NCBI RefSeq assembly: GCF_000832985.1
Contig: NZ_CP009921.1
Location: 124,001 to 188,000, forward strand
Direction of reading: 5' to 3'
Origin: Priestia megaterium NBRC 15308 = ATCC 14581
GTDB taxonomy: Bacteria > Bacillota > Bacilli > Bacillales > Bacillaceae_H
Length of the DNA: 64,000 nucleotides
Shown here: piece after piece, positions 16,976 through 25,547 of the stretch
Numbering within the stretch: the first letter of the stretch is position 1
How the letters are laid out: each line of letters starts with the position of its first letter
Notes under the pieces: model-generated
What the model was told of the DNA's origin: nothing
Databases searched by the model: none
The model's input: only the letters and a program-made list of their open reading frames with translations
Made by a program: the position numbers and the translations under genes

Positions 16976-18091
16976 TTGCATGTCGTTTTGCATCTCATTC
17001 CTAAAAAATATTTGATTGGGGGCGCGTTGATCCTGTTAGGATTATCGGGCCTCTTACTCATGGGAACCTTTGTCGCCATAACAGGCGGATTTGAAAGCGA
17101 GAATGAACAAGGAGAGGTAACAGAAATTGAAGGTGGAGGCATTGGAGTTGGAACGGCGAATGTGTCACCAGAAGTCATGAGGTATCAACCTTTACTTGAA
17201 AAATATGCGCAAAAGCATGGTTTAGATAAATCGTATGTGCCGATTATGATGGCACTGATGATGCAAGAAAGTGGCGGAAGAGGAAGCGATCCGATGCAAA
17301 GCTCAGAGTCCTATTGTGACGGTACGGTTGGCTGTATTAAGAGCCCAGAATTATCAATTGATAAAGGGGTTTTGCACTTCAAAAGTGTACTAGAAAAAGC
17401 GAAATATGATTTGAAATTATGTCTACAGAGTTATAATTTTGGCGGTGGTTTTATCAATTTTGCTATGAAACATGGTGGAAAATACACGCCAGAGTTAGCG
17501 ATTGAATTTTCTAAAATCCAATATCAAAAGTTAAAACATACAGGGAATTATCACTGTGTGCGTCCTGAAATGATACCCTACGGGGCATGTTACGGCGACG
17601 CATTGTACGTGTCTGCGGTATTGAAATATTACACAGGAACGATTGCGGCTGATGGAAAACCTACGACTCCTTCAGGTGGTGGAAGTGGAAATAAATCCGG
17701 TGTGAAAGTCATTGAAGCAGGTGAAACCCTCATAGGAAAAACACGTTATGTTTTCGGTGGAGGACGCTCTCAATCTGATATTAACGCAGGACGTTTTGAT
17801 TGTTCAAGTTTTGTGAGATGGGCGTTTGAACAGGTAGGTGTGAATGTCGGTCCATTGTCTGGTGTCACAACAGATACCCTTAAAACGCAAGGGCAAGCGA
17901 TCAATCCAAAAGACATGAAGCCCGGTGATGTGGTGTTCTTTGATACGTATAAGATAGACGGCCATGTGGGCATTTACGTGGGTGACAATAAGTTCTTAGG
18001 TTGCCAAGGAAAAACGGGCGTAGCTATTGCGAGTATGGAAAAAGGCACCTACTTTGGTGACAAATTTAACGGACGTGTAAAACGATTTTAA
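16976..18091 (+). CDS. lysozyme-like plus NlpC/P60 wall hydrolase of the transfer system
   Basis: A 371-residue bifunctional peptidoglycan hydrolase of the CwlT/TraG(pSK41) type. A membrane helix (about 14-36) is followed by a lysozyme-like domain (about 60-215, with MALMMQESGGRGSDPMQ) and an NlpC/P60 domain (about 245-371) with catalytic Cys in FDCSSFVRWAF and His in DGHVGIYVG. It should open the wall for the mating channel. The start is TTG 16976 after GGAGG. The stop TAA (18089-18091) begins at the inserted IS110; without the IS the frame would run two codons further and end in an ATGA overlap with the gene now at 19849. Confidence 0.88.
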   Translation: MHVVLHLIPKKYLIGGALILLGLSGLLLMGTFVAITGGFESENEQGEVTEIEGGGIGVGTANVSPEVMRYQPLLEKYAQKHGLDKSYVPIMMALMMQESGGRGSDPMQSSESYCDGTVGCIKSPELSIDKGVLHFKSVLEKAKYDLKLCLQSYNFGGGFINFAMKHGGKYTPELAIEFSKIQYQKLKHTGNYHCVRPEMIPYGACYGDALYVSAVLKYYTGTIAADGKPTTPSGGGSGNKSGVKVIEAGETLIGKTRYVFGGGRSQSDINAGRFDCSSFVRWAFEQVGVNVGPLSGVTTDTLKTQGQAINPKDMKPGDVVFFDTYKIDGHVGIYVGDNKFLGCQGKTGVAIASMEKGTYFGDKFNGRVKRF

Positions 18092-18238
18092 AGACCTGCG
18101 GTAGTATGTCAACTGAAAAATGAAAGAACGTAAAGTTATCAAAGGGCAATTTACTTAAAAAAAGCATCACGAAACTAGACCAGTAACGAATGTTATTTAC
18201 TGGAAATTATTTGAAAGGTAGCGATGACAAGTTTTATG

Positions 18239-19467
18239 TCATATTTTCACGCCCCTTTCTGGCGTAAAGAGTTGGTGACTGCGTAGTAGCGCATCCACCA
18301 ATCGCACGAGTTTTCTTGCGGTTAGAACGAGTGCACGTTTGTGTTGATGTTTTGGTACTTCACTGTACTTTTTCACGTAGTAATCCCGGTAATCTGGAAC
18401 TTGCTTTCGTACGGAGTTGGCGGCTTCAACTAAGTAATATCGCAAGTAGTGGTTACCGTTACGTGATAGGGACGTGTCTTCGGCAGTAAAGCGCCCAGAC
18501 TGATGCTTTCGCCAGTATAGACCTGCGTATTTTGCTACTTTAGCTTCATCATCAAACCGGTCTATTTGGCCAATTTCAGCTATGATACCCGCAGCGAATA
18601 CGGGACCAATGCCAGGGATGGATTCAAGCGTGTGTGTCAATCCAGCCATCAGTTTTTTGATCGCTTTGTCAATTTCTTTTATCTGCTTTTGGAAGGTGCG
18701 AATGACCTCGATCGAGGTCCCAAGTATCACATCCATGGAATCTTCCACTACCTTGTCCAAGCGATACGAAGATCGCACGGCTTTCTGAATGGAGGTTGCC
18801 ACACATTTCGGGTCACCAAATCGGTTTTTCCCTTTCTCTTGAAGGAATGCTGCTAGTTCCTCCAGTGGTAGGTGGGCTAGTTCTTCCAAGCTGTATTTCT
18901 CTAAGAAAAGCTCCATCATTGCGTTACCGAAGACCGAGGAGTCTACTTCTTGAGAGAAAGTATTACACTTATAGCTTAGGTGTTGAAGAAAATGCTGCTT
19001 TTCTTTGTCATCATACGAATGAGTTGGTAACGGGACCGAGTCAGTTGTTGTAAGGCCACGTATTGGCTTTCTTTGACCACTGACATCTGGTTACGTCCAA
19101 AACGTAAGTAATCCGCAATGATAAAGGCATCGATTTCATCTGTTTTGTTCATGTCCGAATAGCTTTTCTTAAAATTAGCTATTTGTTTAGGGTTCATGAC
19201 AAACACCTTGGCACCGAAGACTTTTAAGTCTTCATCATGATGGAGAAACATCGACGGGTGAAAACTATAGACCGATGTAGATTCTAAGCCAATCTTTAAG
19301 ACGTCAACTTCTTGATCGCCTATGCAGTCCAATAAAAGCTCTTTAAGCAACGTCGCGCCTGGTAAGTCATTGGTGACGGTAAAGGCATTCAGCTTTTCTC
19401 CTTCACCATTTAAAATGCATACTTTCATATCAAACGAACTTACATCTAAACCAACAAATAATCTCAC
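18239..19467 (-). pseudogene. IS110 transposase, frameshifted
   Basis: The same gene as 164-1393, but a run of four Ts in copy 1 (around 928-933) is three here, shifting the frame after MMTK and ending translation in SSIFFNT. The N-terminal RuvC half and the C-terminal half are therefore in different frames. Since the two copies are otherwise identical, the change is either very recent or a sequencing error in a short homopolymer; copy 1 could still supply transposase for this element. Confidence 0.85.
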
Positions 19468-19553
19468 GGGAGAGACCTCCTTTCGATTTAGAATCACTTG
19501 GCATTTCCTTGGACGTCTCGAGATATCTCTAGTGTGTACGCCGACCAACAACC

Positions 19554-19699
19554 TCGTGTATCAGAGCTTCCCCTGCATTCGAAAGCCGCCATAGAGCTAC
19601 TACCCTCTAGGTTCGAATGACAGGCTGCTCAGCCTGCGAGTAGGGAGTCCCGCGCGTTCACTGAGAAACAGTCTTACATTGTGGTTAATCCACAGGAGA
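19554..19699 (-). ncRNA. candidate IS110 bridge RNA region, copy 2
   Basis: The same sequence and hairpins as 1480-1625. Identical guide regions would give both copies the same target preference. The function is inferred from the IS110 family. Confidence 0.33.
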
Positions 19700-19848
19700 A
19701 AGAAGAATTGTCCCAAATGATCCTATGATCATTATCTAGAAATATCTTGAGACATCCAAGTAATATGTTATTTAGTTTATTAATTAATATGGAAACAGAT
19801 CTTAGCTCCTAAATAGGGCTTAAATATAATATACGAGGAGAATCCACA

Positions 19849-20433
19849 ATGAAAAATAAAGCTGGTGTCATATTATTTGGAGCGCTTGCCGTTGCGATTG
19901 CAGGCGTGACCATTTGGAATATCTACCTCAATCAGAATATCTCTCAAGCGACAGCTTCGAAACAACTTCAAGTCACTAATGACACATTAAAACAGGAAAA
20001 TAATGAATTGAAAAAGCAATTGAATGAGGTGCTTCCTTCTGCGCAAGAACAACAAAAGCGAGCGTACCTAGATACCGTCAAACAGTTTATTGATGTGTCC
20101 TACCATCGTGAAAAAGAAGGATTTGAGGAACGAAAAAAGATTGCAAAAGCGATTATGGACAAAGAACTTTATGCGCAATTTTATCCAACAGAAACCTTTG
20201 ATTATGGCAATACGTATAGCTCCAACCCAAGTGACCTTCATCTTTATGTTCAACAGTTTGATGGGGGGCAAGATGAGGTAAAAGTGATCGCAGAGTTTAC
20301 CAATCATCTGGTTATCAAAGAGGAAAATGTAGACGATCAAACGCATGACATCATTCAGGTTTTATTACGAAAAGAAGAAAAGAAATGGGTTGTTTATAGT
20401 GTCGAAGAATTAAAAACAGAGATCTTGAAATGA
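19849..20433 (+). CDS. VirB8/TcpC-like channel protein
   Basis: A 194-residue bitopic protein: short cytoplasmic tail, membrane helix (about 7-25), a coiled-coil stalk (30-65, TLKQENNELKKQLNE) and an extracytoplasmic domain (about 70-194) with the helix-then-sheet pattern of the NTF2-like fold of VirB8/TcpC (LDTVKQFIDVSY, VKVIAEFTNHL, KWVVYSVEELK). Its ATG follows GAGGAG from the IS110 end. Before that insertion its ATG would have overlapped the preceding stop as ATGA. Confidence 0.72.
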   Translation: MKNKAGVILFGALAVAIAGVTIWNIYLNQNISQATASKQLQVTNDTLKQENNELKKQLNEVLPSAQEQQKRAYLDTVKQFIDVSYHREKEGFEERKKIAKAIMDKELYAQFYPTETFDYGNTYSSNPSDLHLYVQQFDGGQDEVKVIAEFTNHLVIKEENVDDQTHDIIQVLLRKEEKKWVVYSVEELKTEILK

Positions 20434-20443
20434 GGTTAACACA

Positions 20444-21331
20444 TTGACAATTAAAAAGAAACTAGACGATTACCGGTTTAATTTACGGAGAAAACAGTCA
20501 TGGAAATACACAGTCATTTTAGCCTTTTTCTTTCTTGGTTTTTTGTCTCTCTTAACGTCAAAATTTTATATTCATACGGACGACAGGCTCTATCATACGA
20601 AACCGTTTGAGCCGATTTCGACGGCAGGAACGGGAAATATTACGCTTGAAGAACGTGTGTATTATCCAACAGCCCATGCATTGGATATGGTGGTGAAAAT
20701 CGATCAAGGAGAGGATGAAAACCTCTCCTTTTCTGCGATGGAAAAAGCAAACCCAAACGTGAAATTACCTGTGAAAGTCGTTTATGAAGATGAAGGATAT
20801 TACGTAGTAAGAGTAAATAATTTATCGCCTCACTGGGAAGCACTTGCCTTTGATTTGTATCAAGAAGAGGAAGAGAATGAAACGGTGAACGTGGAGGATA
20901 TGACGAGCCACTATTCAACAGATACAGCTGAAAAAGAAGACAGTCAATCATTCCTTACAACCCTTTATTCCGATCAAAAGAAGACGAAACAAGGGAAAGG
21001 AAAGAGCCTTCAACAGAAGCAAGACTATTCCCTTTTAGTAAATGCATTGGAGAAAAAAACAGTGAAAAAGAAAATACAAAACTATGAAAAGGCCATGGCT
21101 ATAGAAGCGAAACAAAAACGTCAAATCCAACAAGAAATGAACGAGTTACAACGTGATATGAAGTACCAAGTTGATGAGGAGAAAGCCGATACAGAATCAA
21201 AAATTGCGATGAAAAAAGATGCAATTCAATCTAGTGATGAAAGCATTCAGCTCTATGAAGATGAGCAAAAAAGTTTGCAAGAAAAGCTGAAAATGTTGAA
21301 CGAAAAAGAACAGGATTTGGTCATGAAGTGA
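20444..21331 (+). CDS. bitopic transfer protein, unknown family
   Basis: A 295-residue protein starting at TTG 20444 (GAGG about 10 bases upstream), with a membrane helix at about 24-43, an extracytoplasmic beta-rich part (NITLEERVYYPTAHALDMVV, KVVYEDEGYYVVRVNN) and a long charged coiled coil over the last 100 residues. It follows the VirB8-like gene by 10 bases and is the last gene of the channel operon, ending at a terminator that overlaps the candidate oriT. I do not recognise a named family. Confidence 0.65.
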   Translation: MTIKKKLDDYRFNLRRKQSWKYTVILAFFFLGFLSLLTSKFYIHTDDRLYHTKPFEPISTAGTGNITLEERVYYPTAHALDMVVKIDQGEDENLSFSAMEKANPNVKLPVKVVYEDEGYYVVRVNNLSPHWEALAFDLYQEEEENETVNVEDMTSHYSTDTAEKEDSQSFLTTLYSDQKKTKQGKGKSLQQKQDYSLLVNALEKKTVKKKIQNYEKAMAIEAKQKRQIQQEMNELQRDMKYQVDEEKADTESKIAMKKDAIQSSDESIQLYEDEQKSLQEKLKMLNEKEQDLVMK

Positions 21332-21335
21332 AAAA

Positions 21336-21372
21336 AGGCATGTTAACAGTAGGTTCACATGCCTGATTTTTT
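21336..21372 (+). terminator. terminator of the channel operon
   Basis: AGGCATGT (21336-21343) pairs with ACATGCCT (21357-21364), followed by GATTTTTTAT. One AGGTTCACA nonamer (21351-21359) lies in its loop and 3' arm, so protein bound to oriT could influence read-through. Confidence 0.7.
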
Positions 21373-21552
21373 ATCTAAATTTTGTATTTTTTGAGGTTCG
21401 CAGCAGGTTCACATAAGTGGTTTCAGGTTCACAGTAGGTTCACAGGAAGACGGTTTTCTTGACCCCATGGTTTTGCTAGGCTTTGCCTAGCCCCACACAG
21501 TCTGTGGGGGCAAAAACCCCTTATGCTCTTCTCTTTTTTTGAGGGGAGAGCA
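21351..21552 (+). other. candidate origin of transfer (oriT)
   Basis: This 200-base gap lies between the channel operon and the relaxase genes. It has five nonamers AGGTTC(A/G)CA starting at 21351, 21394, 21405, 21425 and 21436, spaced 43, 11, 20 and 11 bases, close to whole helical turns. Next come hairpins GCTAGGC/GCCTAGC (21475-21491), CCCCACA/TGTGGGG (21491-21509) and GCTCT/AGAGC (21525-21551). Clustered direct repeats next to inverted repeats and ahead of a small DNA-binding protein and a MobL relaxase are what an oriT shows in pLS20-type plasmids. The nick site is not identified. Confidence 0.6.
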
Positions 21553-21578
21553 CTACTAAAAAAGAGAGGGAAGATAAA

Positions 21579-21836
21579 ATGGAGATTAAAATACGAAATG
21601 TAGATCCAATTGCCGTTAAAAAGATAGATGAATTAGCCAAGAAAAAGAAGTTGTCTCGTCAAGAATTTTTAAAAGGTCAGCTTGAAACACTTACGTTATT
21701 TCAAGCACAAACAGACCGAGAAAAGGAGTTAGAGAATCTGGTCCATTTCAATATTCAAACTGTAGAAAAATGTACAGAAGTCATGGAAACGATGAATCAA
21801 TTTATCACAGAATTAATGGAGGGAGATGAAGAGTAA
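21579..21836 (+). CDS. ribbon-helix-helix-like relaxosome accessory protein
   Basis: An 85-residue protein whose first 45 residues (beta strand EIKIRNVDPIAVKKIDELA, then KKLSRQEFLKGQLE) fit a CopG/Arc-type ribbon-helix-helix fold; the rest is a helical dimerisation or partner-binding part. It is the first gene after the candidate oriT and is the counterpart of Aux1 in pLS20-type plasmids. The nonamers just upstream are its likely sites. AAGAGAGGGAAG precedes the ATG; its stop and the next ATG overlap (TAATG). Confidence 0.7.
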   Translation: MEIKIRNVDPIAVKKIDELAKKKKLSRQEFLKGQLETLTLFQAQTDREKELENLVHFNIQTVEKCTEVMETMNQFITELMEGDEE

Positions 21837-22213
21837 TGAAACAAAGAAGAATGGTTTCTTTCGATATAAAAACGGACGAATATCTTCAAGAATATATGAA
21901 AGAACAACAATTTCGTTTTCCTGGAGATGCGATTGCTCGTATCTGTTTAGAGCATCAAACACTACAAGAAGAAAAACAAGAAACACCAAGTCAGATTGTA
22001 CCTGTTCCATCTGTCGAGGAAATGGTAGGAGCCATCGCTGAAAAAATAAATCAACTCATGGAAACGGAGCGCCTCTTTCTACGAAATGAATGGTTTTGTA
22101 TGGAAGAAAGCATGAAGCGATCGATAATGGAAATCTTTCAAGAAGTAGAAGAAAAACAAGCTGCCAAACGAGGAGAATTGGTAGCAGCTATTTTAGAAAG
22201 GTATAACCGATGA
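21836..22213 (+). CDS. relaxosome accessory protein, Aux2-like
   Basis: A 125-residue protein starting RRMVSFDIKTDEYLQEYM, FRFPGDAIARICLEH, with a helical C-terminal half. The N-terminal 45 residues are clearly paralogous to the protein at 23406-23846 (RRTISLDTETDEYIQSYM, FRFPGEAIMDICQ), so two related proteins bracket the relaxase. A short ribbon-helix-helix-like N-terminus is plausible. It overlaps the accessory gene before it by one base and the relaxase by four (ATGA), indicating tight coupling. Confidence 0.65.
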   Translation: MKQRRMVSFDIKTDEYLQEYMKEQQFRFPGDAIARICLEHQTLQEEKQETPSQIVPVPSVEEMVGAIAEKINQLMETERLFLRNEWFCMEESMKRSIMEIFQEVEEKQAAKRGELVAAILERYNR

Positions 22214-23406
22214 GTGTAGCTTCTCTTACACCGGGTGTCGTACTGAAAACAAAATTCATTACAGCCAATCAAAAAGCCTTTCAAGATTATGTAGAGTATG
22301 TCGATCGTGAAGAAGCCCAAAAAGAAGAGAGTCCTGAGCTACATTTTTCACATTATCATGATTACATGGATAACCCTGAAAAGACCTCAGCGTTATTTAC
22401 AAAACACGCTGATCAGTTAAACAAAGAAGAGAAGCAACAATTAAAAATACTGTTTGAAACCGCACAAAAAAATCAGAGTATCATGTGGCAAGATGTTATC
22501 ACCTTCCATAATGCGTGGCTCGAAGAAAATGGGCTATATAATGCACGTACTCATACAGTTAATGAACAAAAGTTAATGCATGTGACTCGTCAATCAATGG
22601 AGGAAATGCTTAAAAGGGAAAAGTTAGATCAGTCGGCTGTTTGGTCGGCTGCTATTCATTATAATACCCAAAACATTCATATTCATATTGCCACCGTAGA
22701 ACCAGACCCTACACGCAAACGAGGAAAACGAAAACCTCAAACATTAGATGCAATGAAGTCTAAAGTAGTAAATCAAATCCTAGAGCGAGGCGATCATCAA
22801 AAAGAAATTAATGAGTTAATTCGCACTCACATGGTAGATAGAAAGAAACAAGATTCCTCGATAACATGGAAAAACCGCCACATGAAACCCTTGTTTCTAC
22901 AAATTTATAATCATCTACCGGTTGATAAAAGACAATGGCAGTATGGATATCAAACCATAAAGCCCCTTAAACCTTTAATCAATACGTTAAGTCAACACTA
23001 TATTGAAAAACATCATCAAAAAGAGTACCAACAGCTACTTAACAAACTAGATGAAGAGGTCAACGAATTAAAGAAAGCTTATGGAGAAGGAATAAGCGAT
23101 CAAAAACGATATAAAGATTATAAGCAGAATAAAATCGATGAGTTATATCAGCGAATGGGCAATGCTTTTTTACAAGAAATGAAGGCTTATGATAAAAAGC
23201 AGCAGCGTGCTCAACGTCTTATCGAGCATGTAAAAACATCCAAACGTCCAAAAGGATTTCAGCAGCATGTGTCGATGCATGCATCCTTAAAAAGAATAGA
23301 ACGAGCTTTTAAAAGTGAATATGAAAGTTGGAAAAACCAACAGCACTATGAACGATTACAAAAAGAAATCGAACATAAACATACAACGGAAAGAGGGTAT
23401 GAATAA
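22210..23406 (+). CDS. MobL/MobP2-family relaxase
   Basis: A 398-residue relaxase. The metal-binding triad is His150 with His157 and His159 in NIHIHIATVEPD; candidate nucleophiles are Tyr27/Tyr30 in FQDYVEYVDREEA. The length and these motifs fit the MobL relaxases founded by pLS20, not the classical MobA or Mob_Pre families. The C-terminal 170 residues are helical and basic. It should nick at oriT, remain on the 5' end and pilot the strand through the coupling protein. It overlaps genes on both sides, forming one unit with its accessory proteins. Confidence 0.85.
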   Translation: MSVASLTPGVVLKTKFITANQKAFQDYVEYVDREEAQKEESPELHFSHYHDYMDNPEKTSALFTKHADQLNKEEKQQLKILFETAQKNQSIMWQDVITFHNAWLEENGLYNARTHTVNEQKLMHVTRQSMEEMLKREKLDQSAVWSAAIHYNTQNIHIHIATVEPDPTRKRGKRKPQTLDAMKSKVVNQILERGDHQKEINELIRTHMVDRKKQDSSITWKNRHMKPLFLQIYNHLPVDKRQWQYGYQTIKPLKPLINTLSQHYIEKHHQKEYQQLLNKLDEEVNELKKAYGEGISDQKRYKDYKQNKIDELYQRMGNAFLQEMKAYDKKQQRAQRLIEHVKTSKRPKGFQQHVSMHASLKRIERAFKSEYESWKNQQHYERLQKEIEHKHTTERGYE

Positions 23407-23846
23407 TGGAAAAACAGAGACGTACCATTTCATTAGATACGGAAACAGACGAGTATATTCAATCTTATATGGAAGAGCATCATTTTCGTTTTCCTGGCGA
23501 AGCCATTATGGATATTTGCCAAAAGTATCGAAACGAACAAAGTAAAGAATGGTCATTGAAATATATTTCTGAAGTCGTCAGTCAAAACTTGCATGACGTA
23601 CTAAAAGAGGAACTTAAGAAGATCCGTCTTGGCACAAACGCTACGGATAAAAATACGCAGATTTTAATTGAGTATATGAATGGCTTATTTGCTTTCCAAG
23701 GTTTTAAAGGACTCATTACTACTCAAATGCGTGAAATGGATAGTACGAGAATTGCACGAGAATTAGTGGAGGAACGTATTGCTCATCAGCGACAAAAACG
23801 AATTGATTGGGAAGAATCAAGAGGGAAATCTACATCTACTCAATGA
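23406..23846 (+). CDS. relaxosome accessory protein, paralogue of the 21836 gene
   Basis: A 146-residue protein whose start (RRTISLDTETDEYIQSYM, then HHFRFPGEAIMDICQKY) parallels the Aux2-like gene upstream of the relaxase; the C-terminal part is unrelated and helical. It overlaps the relaxase stop by one base. Shared N-termini suggest a common DNA or relaxase binding site with different partners. Function inferred from position. Confidence 0.6.
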   Translation: MEKQRRTISLDTETDEYIQSYMEEHHFRFPGEAIMDICQKYRNEQSKEWSLKYISEVVSQNLHDVLKEELKKIRLGTNATDKNTQILIEYMNGLFAFQGFKGLITTQMREMDSTRIARELVEERIAHQRQKRIDWEESRGKSTSTQ

Positions 23847-23879
23847 ATAGATGTAACGAAATAGAAGGAGGAAATAAAT

Positions 23880-24155
23880 ATGTTTTTTCAAAAAGATGTG
23901 GTGTTGGTATCAATCAAAGCGATTGGTGAAAAGAGTGCGATTGTACAGTATCGCGATCAAGAAGAGGAAGTGTTTTTTACACCAGAAGAAGCGAAGGAGT
24001 TTCATCAATATATCAGTCATCTAGGTGATATGTTGATCCCGATGAATATCAAAACGAAGAAGCTCTTTGTCGAAGTAGATGAACCTTGGGATCAACAAGA
24101 ATTAGAGGAATTAAAAGAAATCTCTTATCAAAAGGAGAACGAGAACCATGAGTAA
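23880..24155 (+). CDS. hypothetical protein coupled to the ArdC-like gene
   Basis: A 91-residue acidic protein: a beta-rich first half (DVVLVSIKAIGEKSAIVQY) and a helical tail (QQELEELKEISYQKEN). AAGGAGG precedes the ATG. It overlaps the next gene by 8 bases. No family recognised; an anti-host-defence or regulatory role alongside ArdC would be speculation. Confidence 0.6.
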   Translation: MFFQKDVVLVSIKAIGEKSAIVQYRDQEEEVFFTPEEAKEFHQYISHLGDMLIPMNIKTKKLFVEVDEPWDQQELEELKEISYQKENENHE

Positions 24156-25491
24156 AGGATATGTAAAAAAATCAGCTGAAGAGAAGCGAAAAGAAATTGA
24201 AGCGCTCACTAAGGACATGGATAAACGCGTCGAACAGCATTTTCATTCACCAGAAGAATTGAAGGATTACTTATCTTTTATGGGTAAGTTTTATCAATAT
24301 TCCATGTCGAACACAGCTCTTATTCAAGAACAGTTTTTTGGTGCCCAAGCTGTTGGATCATTTAAGTTTTGGAAAGACAAAGGGTTCTCTGTCAATAAGG
24401 GAGAGAAGGGCATTAAAATTCTTGTACCAAACAAAACGGTACCTAAATTTAAAGATGAAAATGGAAAATGGAAGTCGATTAATAAAGCGAATGTTCAAGA
24501 GAAGAAGCTTATACAAGATGGAAAAAAAGAAGTGACTCAAGGCCGACTGTACTTTTCAGTCGGCCATGTGTTTGATGTCAGTCAAACGAACGTGAAAGCC
24601 AGTGATTTACCTAAGATTTTCCCGAATCGTTGGTTAGAAGGAAACGTGGAGGACTACAAGGTACTCTATAAAGGGATGGAAGCTATTGCTGAAAAGAATG
24701 GCATTTCCATTATTGCACCAAAAGAAGAACTAGGCAGCGCAAAGGGTGTGAGCTATACCCTAACAAAAGAAGTAGCCCTCAACCCTCGAAACTCTGAAAA
24801 ACAAAATGTGAAGAGCCTGTTGCACGAATTGACACATGCCAAGCTTCATACAAAAGAAACACATATGAACTATACGGCGGCAGAAAAAGAGTTTCAAGCT
24901 GAAATGACAGCTTATACCGTTTCGTCTTACTTTGGAATCGACACGAGCTCGTACTCCCTCGATTACCTGTCGAACTGGACGAAGGGGAAAACCTTTGAAG
25001 ATAAAACTAACCTGTTAAAAGAAGTACATGAAACATCAGCTGAGTTTATTGGAACAATTGAAGATACCTTAGTGAAAGAAAGAGAAAAAAATCGGTCTCT
25101 TGAAAGAGAGGCAGATGACCAAGAACCTCTTTCTCCTCAAAATGTGCATAAAAAATTGAAGGAAGGATATGAGGCTTATAGAGAAAAACAGCAGAAGGAA
25201 TCCTCGGACGATGTAAAGAGTGTGTTCGAACGTGTGAGAGCTGAGGAAACCTATTATTCAACCCAAGTCAAAGTCATTAAAAATGGTTGGATGACGAAAG
25301 AAGAAGTGGTGAAACTTGAGCATCAAATGGATTCCGTGACGAAGAAAGATGAACAGGGAGTTATACATGGTCAAATTCAAAAAGAGCCTCTTACTTTCAA
25401 AACACATCATGAAAAGGTGCATCAGCCGTATTTTCAAAAACGAACAGGTACCGTTAAAAACAAAAAAGATGAACAGGAAATGGAAAGATAA
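24148..25491 (+). CDS. ArdC-like antirestriction protein with zinc metallopeptidase domain
   Basis: A 447-residue protein. The N-terminal 120 residues match the ArdC N-terminal ssDNA-binding domain (YQYSMSNTALIQEQ, FWKDKGFSVNKGEKGIKIL). A metallopeptidase-like domain follows with HELTHAKLH near residue 226 and downstream glutamates (EKEFQAEMTAY). ArdC proteins protect incoming single-stranded DNA from restriction. The last 80 residues contain a module also found in the next gene (ERVRAEETYYS, NGWMTKEEVVKLE). A perfect 9-bp hairpin GGCCGACTG/CAGTCGGCC (24541-24565) lies within the coding region. Confidence 0.82.
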   Translation: MSKGYVKKSAEEKRKEIEALTKDMDKRVEQHFHSPEELKDYLSFMGKFYQYSMSNTALIQEQFFGAQAVGSFKFWKDKGFSVNKGEKGIKILVPNKTVPKFKDENGKWKSINKANVQEKKLIQDGKKEVTQGRLYFSVGHVFDVSQTNVKASDLPKIFPNRWLEGNVEDYKVLYKGMEAIAEKNGISIIAPKEELGSAKGVSYTLTKEVALNPRNSEKQNVKSLLHELTHAKLHTKETHMNYTAAEKEFQAEMTAYTVSSYFGIDTSSYSLDYLSNWTKGKTFEDKTNLLKEVHETSAEFIGTIEDTLVKEREKNRSLEREADDQEPLSPQNVHKKLKEGYEAYREKQQKESSDDVKSVFERVRAEETYYSTQVKVIKNGWMTKEEVVKLEHQMDSVTKKDEQGVIHGQIQKEPLTFKTHHEKVHQPYFQKRTGTVKNKKDEQEMER

Positions 25492-25493
25492 GC

Positions 25494-25514
25494 GAGCGTA
25501 CACGCTCTTTTTTT
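25494..25514 (+). terminator. hairpin terminator
   Basis: GAGCGT-ACA-CGCTC followed by seven Ts, three bases after the ArdC-like stop codon. Confidence 0.8.
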
Positions 25515-25547
25515 ATGCCTAAATAAAACTTAAATGGAGGAATAACG

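Larger units (their letters stand above)
18089..19843 (-). mobile_element. IS110-family insertion sequence, copy 2
   Basis: A direct repeat of 14-1769, identical as far as I can read except for one T lost near 19003-19006. It separates the wall-hydrolase gene from the VirB8-like gene. The two copies lie in the same orientation about 18 kb apart and could recombine to delete the transfer core. As in copy 1, the element end supplies GAGGAG (19835-19840) to the downstream start codon. Confidence 0.87.

Noticed and set aside
18996-19010. Programmed frameshift making the IS110 transposase
   Set aside because: Copy 1 is in one frame without any shift, and IS110 transposases are single-frame proteins.
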